A program made the position numbers and the translations under genes. A DNA stretch of 64,000 nt from Planctomycetota bacterium (lineage in GTDB: Bacteria; Planctomycetota; GCA-2746535), in the NCBI GenBank assembly GCA_002746535.1, contig NVWA01000013.1:1-64000 (forward strand), written 5' to 3'. The notes under the pieces are model-generated. The model saw nothing but the letters and a program-made list of their open reading frames with translations, did not search any database and was not told the DNA's origin. Shown piece after piece: positions 34,601 through 35,835 of the stretch; within the stretch, counting starts at the first letter, position 1, and each line of letters opens with the position of its first letter.

Positions 34601-35835
34601 CCTGTTTTGAACGTACCACTAGTTCCCGTTAATATACAGGGTTTCCATTTGAATGTGGTTGCATTGTCAAATGTACATATCGAAAAGGTACAATTACTCA
34701 ACAATTCAATCTCTGCTGTTGAATGCACATTAAAGTTAGTACCTGATGCCCCAGAAATAACAGAAAGCCTACCATTACCGGTACATGTCAGTTTAGACCC
34801 ACTACCTAGGAAAAACTCGCTGTTGACCGTGTGATCGTTATTACTTGTATGTCCTGTAAAGTTTAAGGTCGCATTGGTCGCCAATGAAAAGCGATAAAAT
34901 CCTTGGTCTAAGCCATTCGCAGTTACCCATGATTCACCAGTACCTGTAAATTCAAAATGTGATGTCTCATAAGCAATCACATTATTTTGGTCTTGATCGA
35001 CACTACCGGCAATTGTAATATGCCCAGTTCCCGCTTTAAAATCTGAAACGTTTAAAGTCGATGCAAAATAAAGATCATTGGCGATGGTGAGATCAAAATC
35101 ATTGCAATCAAAGATACCATTGACATGATCAAAATTATTATTCACGGTTAAAGTATTACCTCCTAAAGTAAATGTGCCACCCAAACCATCAACTTTAAAA
35201 TTATAGAAAACTGTACTAGCAGCACATGTGATAGAATGGCTGCCCGTACCATCCATTGTTACCATACCATCTGATTGACTAAACGTACCGCCCGAATGAG
35301 TAAAGGAACCTATGGCCAATGTTTTGGCATTTAAGTCGAAGGTGCCATCGACAACAGAAAAATTATTAGTTAAGGTAACATCATCCGCTAGACTCACAGT
35401 ACCCCCTGACCCATTAATTTCAATATCATAAAAAGTTTTACCAGCAGAAGTTATAGTAGTTGTAGAACCATAGGCAAATTTGACTTTACCCACTCCAGGT
35501 GTAAAAGTCATTCCCGCAACAAATGTAAGAGTGTCATTATTAATTTGTAAAATTTTACCATTTAAATTGAAGGTACCGGTGTAACCTGTCATTATTAATC
35601 TACCACATTCCGCAGTGGCAATCTCAATTGTTATATTGGCACTGCCTGCATCAAAATATACCCCATCACCAGTTCCAGGAACACCGGCATCGTCCCCACC
35701 AGCAGAAGAAGATGAAGACCAATTATTCGAAACGTTCCAATTCCCGTCGGCACCACTCTTGTAGTAAAAGTCACCAGCAAAGATGGAAACATGACCCAAT
35801 ACAAAAATAGCCAATAGTAGGCAGTATTTAGGCAT
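1..35835 (-). CDS. Giant exported repeat protein, adhesin-like (3' end beyond window)
   Basis: One frame is open from an ATG at 35835-35833 to base 1, at least 11,945 codons, with no stop. The short minus-strand ORFs I checked inside it all fall in one other frame, as expected if the main frame never shifts. The N-terminus (MPKYCLLLAIFVLGHVSIFA, then GDF) is a classical signal peptide. Next come a divergent NW-type module, about sixteen composite modules, two LamG-like domains (about 25930-25285 and 24765-24105), a Gly-rich triple repeat (about 19550-17700) and Ig-like 114-residue repeats (1689-1). The body is rich in T, S, N, G and V with regular beta-strand spacing, as in beta-helical or beta-sandwich surface proteins. 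The ribosome-binding site is weak (AAATAAAG). Known families suggest adhesion or a surface coat, but function is inferred. The C-terminus, which would show the anchoring or secretion route, is not visible. Confidence 0.93.
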   Translation of the reverse strand, partial: MPKYCLLLAIFVLGHVSIFAGDFYYKSGADGNWNVSNNWSSSSSAGGDDAGVPGTGDGVYFDAGSANITIEIATAECGRLIMTGYTGTFNLNGKILQINNDTLTFVAGMTFTPGVGKVKFAYGSTTTITSAGKTFYDIEINGSGGTVSLADDVTLTNNFSVVDGTFDLNAKTLAIGSFTHSGGTFSQSDGMVTMDGTGSHSITCAASTVFYNFKVDGLGGTFTLGGNTLTVNNNFDHVNGIFDCNDFDLTIANDLYFASTLNVSDFKAGTGHITIAGSVDQDQNNVIAYETSHFEFTGTGESWVTANGLDQGFYRFSLATNATLNFTGHTSNNDHTVNSEFFLGSGSKLTCTGNGRLSVISGASGTNFNVHSTAEIELLSNCTFSICTFDNATTFKWKPCILTGTSGTFKTGSNTSGGSRPIELQASITVNGNFLIGETQNYAGTRELLLNGFDLNVTGNFVNAGSRGYGIIIGSSTITIGGDFSTGSIRGTTSYAIDIDGGLMDIAGNFTFNTEFTKMCRLQNSGAIHVGGNWAASSKTTDFFEGDNTGVLQFDGSGAIAVTTGAAAQDFSNVLTNIKLTAGATLSLAQDTSFSDVAVHSGALDLAGFALTASTSLNIHDTLMLKGDEVITVNGTTANADSNASFTLSGTNSTVVFYDSGITAVVNTYANTFYNLTFGAGKTHEFTAGGTTTINTSGVLTSNATSGSRSILRTVGDASTEWYFTLNGVSSLTDNVNVKYGNASSGYFVYALGSIDSGNNTNWIVPQDFTWLGGTGDWNTGANWQGGAVPGSGNIAFFNSIAATSCNIDATVDVQGLNIEPTYTGTISQNAFTIDVGSSAWIQSGGGFAGGNATITLSGTFSLSGGIFTSTSGRFDLKGGFDKSGGTFNHNNGIWEFGKTNGSINYINSALDTFYTVDVAMSVWDLTITSQDFNVSNQLIINNNISTSPQLAGGTIHMLSASTVVQNGSWNISTGDLAWIAFEGTNHIWTSNIVVSGNGYFPNLLVNCTSLTFTEGTSENWFNFCHFKWLAGTLTNIDNIRVSVGHSGIHAEYWLQNTLTLKYWNRNATNFDFILYDETGSFDSATRMILTSAGTINAGSGTEFKGGTIEVQGTWAQTGSGGTAGQTTTMEFTGTGNQTVDVASGTLLGFMVVNKTGGELELLDDLNVSFSGADLTTLAGTLDLNGFNLTVNDVFTVFDNLALKGSESITTGTTTIASTSSTVTYYESGTTAVITNLSQIFYSLILGADKLHEIASGGGNGITVNGTFGSNGSLASPSALRSVGDAGADWELSLEGTSTLADKVNVKRSDASGGTFAVLATGSYDYGNNTNWVGLIAIPNFTWLGGTGNWNTGGNWQGGGVPGSGDVAIFSSITATSCNIDAAVNVQGLDIQSTYTGTISQNAFAITVGASDWIQAGGGFAGGSAAITADGDFILSGGIFTSTSGTLSASAAFTITGGTFNHNSGGIAWGVSIAHSITTNGVTFNDIAFLKTNSGNRVLTLIDDFTINGNLVIDNPNIHQFYIYPSGTRIITLKGNLFIANSGSGALSFGTNSLTVLMTGSGTQALTQTQTTGRLVATIDINSSGTVQLLTDFIFDGGFTYTAGTFDQNGKKVIFGAFVSSSITANGLDFDEVDFVNSTLSNRTLTIADDFTILGNLFVDNPNINNFTISSSGTRIITLKGNYSIANTGGGSLTFGDSNLTLLMNGSGTQTLTHSQTGERVNSGVNINSSGTVQLLTDFEFGGSFEYIAGTFDQNGNKVMFGLIGTSNTITSNGLEFDDVDFVKNISGNRSIQLIDDLTINGNLNVGSYAVNDCNITPSGTRIITVKGNFSIEQTSGSLDFGNNSLTLTMIGTNAQTLTMAAGNFQPHLSINKPSGTVTLASAFLVNFANADATVASGTLDLAGFDLTVNDVFTVYDGLNLKGSETITIGTTTISATSSTVTYYDSAVTGVVTNLSQTFYSLTFGAGKVHEFATGGGNGITVNGTMASDGSLASPSALRSVGDAAIDWELSLEGTSTLADKVTVKHSDASGGTYAVLATGSADYGNNTNWVGLVSIPNFTWLGGDGNWNTGANWQGGAVPGSSDVAMFTTYSATSCNINATVNVQGIDIQAGYTGTITQNANTITVGSSDWVQAGGTFVGGSATIKFNYGATFTGGSFTSTTNTLTSYRGDWTSNSGSPTFIHNSGTVYFQTAFNVALNVTTGSFIFNHVIIKGSGAAGDTTIAGTMSVNGDLTVGCWGYNGISIDGGWISLKGNLIMAPDATYGPLGGGSTNITLDGTADQTITGNSGSDDGRFPTITINKASGAVNLVDEIILSRNWTWTTAGSLNAGTSTLYFLVAYSSPSVTKTTVVAGNVTYNNIEISHSANGHISITDTLKIGGNLNRWMRDYTGAQCNDGAIELYGDLIVTGSGLSSGSTLITLVGTSDQNITATTGDVPGSVFTIDKTGGTVTLAANCILNKSGQDFITLNGTLDLAGYNFTVVNDFTVFDGLKLKGSETITTSTTTISGTSSIVTYYDSGNTAVVTDLAQVFYSLTLGAGKVHEFATGGGNGITVNGTLSSDGSSLSPSSLRSIADAGVDWELTLNGSSTLADKVEVKRSDASSGAFAVLATGSIDNGNNTNWVGLVAVPNFTWLGGDGNWSTTGNWQGGSVPGSGNVAIFSSITATSCNINATVNVQGFVINSSYTGTITQNAFVIDVGSSDWIQAGGAFVGGTLEIDINGKIDVSAGTFLSTSDNLKLSGSGTFATGAFTHNGGTFQVDSGGSIILDFNTNTFNAFTIDKGASPTVTLVSDLIIEGLFTLKGASSLSGSTIFVRGNTDLQDTSLTGTGGITFDGTGAQSITATVSDAMMTTMTVNKASGTLTFLSDVRVGRNFEYITGTIDQGIYYYTAGQNGSGTNKTITSGSYKFGSFRMDSGSSNTTTLVGDLTVTGTCDISSQNTLSGADLILQGDILSADASLSGTANTIINGTGDQMVSGSKLPGNITINKASGNVILSANWAPTKAGADISVVNGNLDLAGYDLTVADVFTVYDQFTLKGSETLSTTTTTISGTSSTVIYNDNGVTAVVTDLSQTFYNLTFGIGKTHEFATGGGNGILVNGVLDSVGTVASPSVLRSVADAGVDWELNLQGTSNLTDKVQVKRSDANAGNTVNAFGSVDNGNNTKWVFVGTFTWLGTTDSNWSTGSNWQGGAAPGDGDPAYFTMPGTRDVNLDVAGIDLASMSISATYPGIITLNYDLEVTGAFIMGGGTFDLNSKMLTLSDSFTHTGGTFNQTNGLVMMNGSGTHTITSSAGTRFYDLKLNDGLVGYWNFEIGDQGGTNLTVSDLSGYGQVGTMTTMDASSDWTAGATTSKNSNNFSMDFDNTDDHIEIGKTPVLGNLVSNFSVMAWIKPNDVSGSFNIISASRDITGNGFSFSIRNSGLRFTTYGEKDYDTSGTLFVAGSWMHVAAIMDSTNDVSFYVNGKYISKDTHNSPGDANTDDIIQIGSGTTNGSSTLSGMFDGQIDEVRVYSRALSLEEIIAVGVGNQPGASSATFTLAGSGLNVDGDLSLLGGTLDVSSSNYAVNLKGNWLNYSGIFIPQSGTVNLTGTSSGKSILSRGESFNNLVVNGSGGVWTLADILNVDGALTITAGELDVEDVNDTSADFTIFAGTIVDAAAGGTLDTHEGTIIINGATSQTLTLGGSVNNLQIEDPTENGLIAHWKFDGGYTVKDLSGNGNDGTLKSGASWVDDVPSAIKFTNPYSIELDGADDYIDFGDIDAIDGATELTVAMWVKVNDLTDDGTLMSKGTFTGGTKLLFWRDESANNSGRTNTFSIMITGASEVRLEAASNSSSDNNWHHIAFTYKGNDGSGLRMYIDGVEDANSPMSTVTATSISASPTSDSLYIGKPKTTGSKELDGGVDDVRIYSRVLSATEIASLAAGKYADGITSAPTFTLGETLDINGDLDILSGILDVSGSNHAITIAGDWSNYAGVAGFIDQAGTVTFDGTTQLLNGSTTFFNFTFADLVSDSTDVTLTIEATSVTRIDGTLNLTGLGVDDRVNLLSSNAGEKWALNLQGSVGTINLIDVIYSDASAGNAVTAADSTDSGNNINWVFVEADFTWLGGDGDWNTGANWQGGAVPGSSDIAIFSTVSATDCNINVAVDILGMDIRSTYAGTISQNANIIDIGASNWIQDGGGFIGSAAGSLILMNGTINLTGGIYISTAGTLDVNIVTITGGTFTHNGGTLKISSNSLIHILDNITLQHLDLSCGNPNSYIDFSLGTVTVNGDIFHNSGQLKSAFINLKGNYINVNGGSTGTTVITVNGTSAQSIGGDSGSYESPSFVINSTGDVSLSDDIRVVTWNYTTANSFSHNNKYIELSGNATSSSSSGASIIYYSINVKQGNSNASHNLEGDWTIVNEFRMHGHTTINAANKVVCKNMVLDEISNRSFKGIVEITGDFTIANINCTAADTLDITMNGTQAQNIYTNGYTMPKGYFIIDKTSGTVTLQGNYLGQASEDLTVLDGTLDLAGFNLTVLNNFAVYDGLTLKGSETITVNGTTTSANVNANFTLASTSSTVTYYDSGNTAVVNNLSNLFYNLTFGASKTHEFTVGGTITINTGGTLSASGTSGSQAVLRSVADASSDWYLTLDGTSALTDNVDVKYSNANSGTVVSAVGSKDSGNNQNWFGLVEDFTWLGGTGDWNTGSNWQGGAVPGGSDVAIFTDQSVIDCNIDAAVNVAGFDIRSTYAGTISQNANVLTIGTSGWLQAGGGFDGGTVAITSLGDVNISGGIFNSTTGTMTIGNDSNVDDFIASAGIINAGSGTIKVYGDINISTTFNASTSTIDWDPRSPTWTTTQRYFTGTVELYNFKMRGHAQLSSINGEVLRLNVNAGSIVTVNGTLTVGKSTSNDFQNVLIQGSGVVEFAGDIVVNYEGLLGGSSTLIATGSSNALYNYTQGKLPNLEIAKTGGGALAEGSGSNFYCSDFTLTTGVFGAPVGEFKVDDNFRYTAGTYTHNNGTLSMTHTTIPWASSTRTFIVSTALSLYNLKFTGLGGLSGDQNEHLNYNLTTTGALTVLGDLTLTGTTNIEEIRVNTGTINLEGDYTINSAKIFGGSLKVTMSGTNAQSFTHSAGVVPSGTVTINKTAGVVTATTNMTFNTSGQDLLILDGTLDLAGFDLTVEDKFTVYAGLTLKGSETISVNGATTSADVNGSFTLSATNSTVTYYDSGNTAVVNNLSNSFYNLTFGASKTHEFTVGGTITINTGGTLSSDGTSSSQAILRSVGDASSVWNLTLDGTSTIANGVNVKYSNASSGTIVAAIGSTDSGNNTNWLFYNDIIWNSGGGNDNASTDANWIGGSAPGVGDRAIIDSTSDNIVWDIATVGVINLNSGFAGTVTLGNSINVVDLTIDAGEFLTDLDAVSSITATGDLSVGSNGLLTVRRSSTAGDGAGQTITANSLTVNGTISANGEGFDTKAGPGGSDGDKGATHGGRGGSNADATYGSISNPVSLGSSGADAFGGGAIIFVITNTMTVNGTVSADGLGDNNGSSGGSINITANILAGAGHISASAGASTQYAGGGGGRISLNGVTTDNFTGKLEVFGEEGPGRRGHAGTLYLNAAKRTTWTIASGQSYRLGSDDSNDYTFVTITIQSGGVLEIDSNPGLNGSDGTAFTLNVTTLDVQAGGILSANLLGFGKGEGPGAATGNSGSTHGGHGSGNNDATYGSFANPIALGSGHNNGYNGGGAVIINASGTVTINGTISANGEDSNYGTAGGSINITANILAGSGTIEANGGTSSQFHAGGGGRIGLGGVTTDNYTGALIVAGGRITVGSSGSGYAGTIYLNAAKRSTWTIASGQSYRLGSDDTSDYTFGAIIIQSGGILEIDGNPYANNGEGSSSVLNITSMDVQAGGKLLAEGTGFHNQAGPGAPSNSLKGASHGGEPGNDDEIPYGSVNNPISLGSGATGDSHGGGSIYIIASGTFTNNGTVSANANHGATNGAGGSINITASDFIGSGDFAADGNGNSGIQGGGGGRIALRSSASEALTFGFTIHAYGGDGSSVGAAGTIYLEDADHSSGEGDLIIDNNGKNKPGVATIINSSVSDTSVGAIIIQNFGVLIIETGSILGANSPLANSTTTGLSIDNLSSLTLAGTLALGGDTFTLTGNGTIVVNAGSEIIYTGNDDDSAVTIPSYLYSSLGVNNAGTTFSLSSALDLDGDLTITAGTLDVTASDFAIALEGSFLNSDTFNPRAGTVTLDGVGKTGNSLLNGASFNNLIVNGSSSTWNLTGALDINGSFTMSAGTVDVSVSNYGITLAGTWTKNDAAIFVSRNGTVALDGVHQGIFGTNTFYNLSKVETTNNGTNSILTFEAGKTQIITNTWTLDGLDVDDLISLVSSTPSSQWSIDPQGTRIIDYVDVIDSNNINATFIDLTGQNSIDSGNTIKWLFSTPDNFTWLGGTGDWNTGGNWQGGAVPGTADVAIYTFVSTANCNIDAAIDVLGMDIRSTYTGTISQNANALTIGASGWMQALGSFVGSSNSTINVTINGTVSLSGGTFIATQGTTSIGRQTTTETVLTVGAGVTFDHNGGTFEFDSRNLGSGCDSETFTIDVDTTLTLNNIIISLVDGGCNGLDEVDLAVASGDTIIAAGDFTHNSAVISGNWEVYGDVIIGTAATVNFGLLGTLTLSGTTDQNYTFTSGRTGKIVINKASGNVAPAGGTTDFSVTGFSLLAGNFTAPSGTFSIFSPSGSSQTLFNVAAGTTFSHNNGLVKFNQSVGSCNSYTFTIDVDSSLSLYDFEAAIVETGCNGDDQWELVVASGDKLVITNTFTHTDGDLHGAFDVQGDVVIATTAAAGLATLTFTGTNDQTYTDNGGDEPDGDILINKSSGTLTLASTADWNATSQDVIVLSGTLDLGGFNLLSNNFTVFDGLKLKGSETLTINGTTDNADLNASFFLAATSSTVTYYDSGNTALVNNLAETFYNLTFGAGKTHEFTVGGTITINTGGTLSASGTSGSQAVLRSVADASSDWYLTLNGTSGLTDNVSVKYSNANSGTVVSAVGSKDLGNNQNWFGLIEDFTWLGGTGDWNTGSNWQGGAVPGNGDVAIFTDQSVLDCNIDAAVDILGMDIRLTYTGTISQNANVVDVGVSNWVQAGGGFAGGNAAITITSGKFNLSGGIFTTTSATMKVIRGTNSPDADYFLISGGTFNHNSGTMEFEPYAIDTIDVQVSLTLNNVIFSEQSAISGSSIATGDTIIVLGTLTHKTGQLNGPGTVEARGNVIIESTAEGGNGTIEFLVAGDQTITLNGGDTAGIHINKPSDTVSMPTGTSSDVLVNKFRLDSGAFTAPGGTLTINYGSSGADSDFFMITGGTFTHNSGTVEFEPYGNDVIDINTTLSLNNVIFSENSLSSGTYIAAGDTLIILGSMTHNLGRMGGAGTYEARGNVLITAAAEGGPANLTFSGTNNQTYTDQGGNVLDGDITINKSSGTLTLASTATWNASNQSLTILDGTLDLAGFNLIVNDTFTVFDGLTLKGSETITVNGATDNADLNADFFLAATSSTVTYYDSGNTAVVNNLAETFYNLTFGASKTHEFTVGGTITINTGGTLGSDGTSGTRSILRSVGDASSDWYLTLNGTSGLTDNVDVKYSNANSGTVVSAVGSKDSLNNQNWFGLVEDFTWLGGTGDWNTGSNWAGGAVPGGTDIAIFNDQSALDCNVDAVVNVLGLDIRSTYTGTISQNANAITVGVGSWLQASGGFIAGDAITINGTFSLSGGIFSGGSNTFDLNGDFTQSAGIFTSTSGLFTLGGTVPSGKTIFFTTGGTFNHNNGTIDVDLNVTNICTAQTYLMSLSATLTLNNLTLDLATGCNSRHIFGVDTGGVLVIEGTLNHEDEVIAGAGTIELRGDLIVGNDAAGGYTNIILTGNATQSITCDTGRTAGLTINKTGGSVVANGGTTTISIDNFILTQGVFTAPQTLKIWTRNITSDFTLFTVTPGTTFNHNNGLVNFHPKLGNQCSPMTITIDLPTSLNLYDVLVDHAGNQCGNRHLLTVASGDSLIIENNLTLQEEKIVGEWEVRGDIIFESTFDGGTANFMLTGTSDQSITQNGDKTNGGNVTINKTSGTVTLASTLAMNVAGQDLIILDGTLDLAGFNITVIDTFTVFDGLTLKGSEIITVNSATTSANVNANFTLASTSSTVTYYDSGNTALVNNLSNLFYNLTFGASKTHEFTVGGTITINTGGTLSSDGTSASRSVLRSVGDASSDWYLTLNGTSGLTDNVDVKYSNANSGTIVSAVGSYDRGNNQNWFGLGVDFTWLGGTGDWNTGANWVGGTVPGTADVAIFSIVSVMNCNIDAAVDVLGIDIQSTYTGTISQNANTITVGASNWIQASGGFVGGSVAMTINGSFSLSAGIFTNTSDTLTVYGSAFLIDAGVTFAHNSGKITLKATSGTITVTSSAQSFYDFEIDGVGGTFNLLDSLTVANNFDQINGIFDCNDFDLTIGATLSLASSLTALDFKAGAGIVSITEGFSHTKADLIDYETSHFIFTGTNATFASVNSADQDFYRFSIATNATLNITGITANNEIYVNDQFFMGSGSKLTLTGNGDLGVMSGVNGTNFNVHSTAEIELLGGAVFLPCFFNNATTFKWNPCILTATNGTFQFYSNTSGGTRNIELQGNITVSGKLLLGEGQSYSGTRELLFNNFDLNVTGDVQNNNNRGFGFIIGNSTFTVGGDLIMGDVKGTTSYALDIDAGLMDLAGDFIISTICTKTARLQNGGAIHLAGNYSAGSDTTDFFEGDNTGVLQFDGAGAITITTGAAAHDFSNVLTNIKLTAGATISLAQDTSFSNVEVHTGALDLAGFALTASTSLNVHDTLMLKGNEVLTVNSSTNNADNNASFTLSGTNSTVVFYDSGNTALVNTYAETFYNLTFGAGKTHEFTAGGTITVNANGVLTSNATSGSRSILRTVGDASTEWYLTLNGTSALVDKVDVKYSNASSGTTVGAVGSLDSGYNTNWFGLTPPDFTWLGGTGDWNTGGNWQGGAVPGNSDVAIFSHQSVLDCNINAVVDVLGMDIRPSYTGTISQNANTITVGASDWIQAGGGFAGGSVAITTDGAFLLSAGIFTSTSGTFSANAAFTISGGTFNHNSGGVSWGYIGTQTITTNGVSFNDISFLKIGGGGAAVTLADDFTVLGNISIDNQDNSGFDVFPSGTRIITLKGNLSIARTNAAIEFGTTNLTILMNGGGTQTLTETGLTFFNATVNINTAGTVQLLTDFTFGGSWTRTAGTFDINSNTAIFSSFINSTLTTNGITFNGDVDFIKVVGGGTDLTIADDFTVAGNLTVDNTDNSSFDILPSGTRVISVEGNFLIAKTGSGNPVFGNGSMTLNASGSNAQTLTRTGGSFNAHLTINKSSGTITLASNFLVNQTNADATVYSGTLDLAGFDLTVDDTFTIFDGLRLKGSETITVNSATTSANVNANFTLASTSSTVTYYDSGNTAVVNNLATTFYNLTFGASKVHEFTVGGTITINTGGTLSASGTSGSRAVLRSVGDVASDWYLTLNGTSALTSNVDVKYSNANSGTIVSAVGSYDRGNNQNWFGLLVDFTWLGGTGDWNTGANWQGGAVPGNGDVAIFNVNSSMDCNIDAAVDVLGIDIQASYNGTISQNANIIAVGASNWLQSGGGFIGSGSTMTITGNATQSGGIWLAGSGTIIITGAWDVSQGTFTPQTSTVRPESNVVSTFKMGSNTLYNFTINRGSNGGVDFTDVCTVDNDLVILDCKTFSTNDVEVKGDVDIQVTDFQGSAGIKLIGSADQLFQSTTGGGSFSTLIVESTGGTVTLQDDFTVASSSGYNSEIKYTSGTVVGTSFNINLSGTYPHILDIDGMILGDLTTNKTSNSDITFNSNATFAGDLLITDLRNANGFTLFIGGNLTLNDAAVGGSTQITLNGAGAQTISGTGMKVSDGAFTINKASGTVSLAANFNLDGAGQDLTILDGTLDLAGFDFTVADLFTVFDGLTLKGSETITVNGTTDNADLNSNFFLAATSSTVTYYDGGNTAIVNNLAETFYNLTFGASKNHEFTVGGTITINTGGTLSASGTSGSRAVLRSVGDASSDWYLTLNGTSGLTDNVNVKYSNANSGTIVSAVGSYDSGNNQNWFGLGVDFTWLGGTGDWNTGANWIGGAVPGNGDIAIFSETSGMDCNIDAVVDVAGVDIRATYVGTISQNANTITVGASHWIQDGGGFAGGSVAITTNATFSLSGGIFTSTSATFSANATFIITGGTFNHNSGGVHWGNVGSQTITTNGASFNHVAIVKGTGSTATVILADDFTVLGNLAFDKPDGSTFTITPSGTRLITLNGNLSVAKTNGSNPFTIGNANLTILMTDTGTQTLSYTGGFFNASLDINTTGTVKLITDFDFGGSWTRTTGIFDQNGNIINFASNIDASVTTNGITFDDVDFIKVDGSSSILTIVDDFTISGNVRIDKTDPSNYTIVPSGSRVITLKGNLSIAETSNAATLKFGNANLTVLVNGGGVQTFSRTGGVADSQFKANLTMTTAGTLQLLTDFSFGGDVTLNAGAFDHNGNKVIFRLDYADSSITTNGTSFGDVDFYRLGESGVRVITLIDDMTITGNLTVDNADNSATSILPSGARTIYLEGDYSIAQTNGTINFGNNSLTLTMAGTNSQSLTRTGGNFNAHLLVNKSSGTVSLASNFLVNVANADATILSGTLDLAGFDLTVDDTFTIFDGLRLKGSETITVNSATTSANVNANFTLASTSSTVTYYDSGNTAVVNNLATTYYNLILGASKTHEFTVGGTITINTGGTLSASGTSGSRAILRSVDDASAEWNLTLNGTSGLTDNVDVKYSNASSGTIVSAVGSLDGGNNTNWFGLLVDFTWLGGTGDWNTGANWQGGAVPGNGDVAIFNVNSSLDCNINAGVDVLGIDIQSSYNGTISQNANTITVRASGWLQDGGWFEGSGTNGAITVNGTFAISGGTFVSTAGLFIVTRDVFNVTGGTFVANSGTVQYGSTQTTNTITGSPIFNNFRITLGNSSDVLVIADSQTITVVGTLSLINGILNQTTIPGSGSVLAQGNVIADDGAQSFDGGSALIVFDGGLAQSLIGTINHALPVVEINKSGGTLTLVGTISTGNDWTLTAGTLDAGTSLFRIRDTMTIKGTQSLNNVTVVIGTGSNKATVFSGDALTVKGDLLMTNGGIEGDWRLEGNMTVNGGDAGTATTMFTGTNNQVYNDITGAGPTGDITIDKSSGSLTLASLADWDAGGQDVVVVDGILDLAGFDLLSNNLTIFDGLSLKGNETLTLSGAFTLSATNSTVTYYDSAVTAVVNNLSESFYNLTFGASKTHEFTVGGTVSINTGGTLSASGTAGSRAILRSVGDASSDWYLTLDGTSALTDNVSVKYSDASSGTVVSAVGSLDFGNNLNWFGLIQLPTITSITSSSNDGYYKVGDTVNVTLHFSVAITMVGTMGVTLDTGSEVIFTAFNNATNAQGTYTVLAGESSLDLDSIGVVLTGTATNSNVQPLVIALPAINIGAGSNIIIDGIVPTITGVTSDTPDSLYGVGDTINVRVHFSESITLTGTIGVNLDSGGSIVLTGFTGTSAQAVYTVGAGQNSADLTANSPVILTGTATDTANNNLVLTVPSGADLNDTSDIVIDGAIPIISKVTSDTPDSIYGVGDTINVRVHFSESITLTGTIGVNLDSGGSIVLTAFTGTSAQAVYTVGAGENSADLTALSPVILTGTATDTGNNNLVLTVPATADLNDTSALVIDGTVPIISKVTSDTPDSIYGVGDTINVRVHFSESITLTGTIGVNLDSGGSIVLTAFTGTSAQAIYTVGAGENSSDLTASSPVILTGTATDTANNNLVLTVPATADLNDTSALVIDGNAPIISKVTSDTPDSTYGVGDTINVRVHFSESITLDGTIGVNLDSGGSIVLTAFTGTSAQAVYTVVAGNVSADLTANSPVILTGTATDTANNNLVLTIPGTADLNDTSD
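9000..10580 (-). repeat. Long duplicated segment, copy B
   Basis: Counterpart of 33600-35180. The same series of variable beta-helix segments appears in the same order with many synonymous and some non-synonymous differences. The duplication is therefore older than the amplification of the 114-residue Ig-like repeats, which are nearly identical in DNA. Confidence 0.8.
17700..19550 (-). repeat. Gly-rich triple repeat, about 670 bp period, in the giant protein
   Basis: The motif GGGGGRI-x-L recurs near 19180, 18505 and 17840, about 670 bp apart, each followed after about 20 residues by A-G-T-(I/L)-Y-L. Between them recur T-H-G-G or S-H-G-G, Y-G-S-x-x-N-P-x-x-L-G-S, G-G-S-I-N-I-T-A and G-Q-S-Y-R-L-G-S-D-D. 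The block fills the longest gap between W-L-G-G modules. Similar Gly-rich stretches occur in large exported beta-helical proteins. The role is unknown. Confidence 0.8.
24105..24765 (-). other. LamG-like (concanavalin A-type) domain 2 in the giant protein
   Basis: A second domain of the same fold: L-I-A-H-W-K-F-D-G, L-S-G-N-G-N-D-G-T-L, T-V-A-M-W-V-K-V, N-N-W-H-H-I-A-F-T-Y-K-G, M-Y-I-D-G-V-E, and V-D-D-V-R-I-Y-S-R-V-L-S-A-T-E-I. It differs a lot from domain 1, so the pair is not a recent duplication. Both sit in the long gap between modules starting near 26318 and 23542. Confidence 0.85.
25285..25930 (-). other. LamG-like (concanavalin A-type) domain 1 in the giant protein
   Basis: The segment has the hallmarks of the LamG/jellyroll_3 fold: a start of L-V-G-Y-W-N-F-E, L-S-G-Y-G-Q-V-G-T-M, then F-S-V-M-A-W-I-K-P, G-S-W-M-H-V-A-A-I-M-D, V-S-F-Y-V-N-G-K, and a final G-Q-I-D-E-V-R-V-Y-S-R-A-L-S-L-E-E-I. 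These domains commonly bind glycans or protein ligands, so this may be a binding head in the stalk; the ligand cannot be told. Confidence 0.85.
33600..35180 (-). repeat. Long duplicated segment, copy A
   Basis: This 1.5 kb stretch matches 9000-10580 in order and spacing at an offset of about 24.6 kb. Shared landmarks include an unusual segment with F-E-G-D-N-T-G-V-L-Q-F-D-G (about 34205-34170, matching 9605-9570), the long tail with S-T-A-E-I-E-L (about 34725-34700) and N-D-F-D-L-T-I near 35090. Ordinary modules share only their ends, so this pair reflects a specific whole-segment duplication. Confidence 0.8.
35640..35775 (-). other. N-terminal diverged NW-type module of the giant protein
   Basis: Straight after the signal peptide the protein reads GDFYYKSGADGNWNVSNNW, then a Ser run and P-G-T-G-D-G-V-Y-F-D-A-G. 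This matches the layout of the later W-L-G-G / G-D-W-N-T-G-A-N-W / V-P-G-N-G-D-V-A-I-F opener but lacks the W-L-G-G start and the CNI cysteine at the usual place. It is the most diverged member of the series and probably caps the first beta-helix. Confidence 0.7.
35776..35835 (-). other. Signal peptide of the giant protein
   Basis: The first 20 codons encode one Lys, a hydrophobic core (CLLLAIFVLGHV) and a small-residue site S-I-F-A before GDF. This fits Sec export and type I signal peptidase cleavage after Ala20. It fixes the choice of start codon and shows the 12,000-residue protein leaves the cytoplasm. Confidence 0.85.

Noticed and set aside
1718..35810. Many short plus-strand ORFs (60-136 codons), such as 3215-3625 and 21749-22123, that resemble each other
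   Set aside because: They lie opposite the giant gene; their similarity only mirrors its repeats. None has a ribosome-binding site pattern or sensible protein composition.
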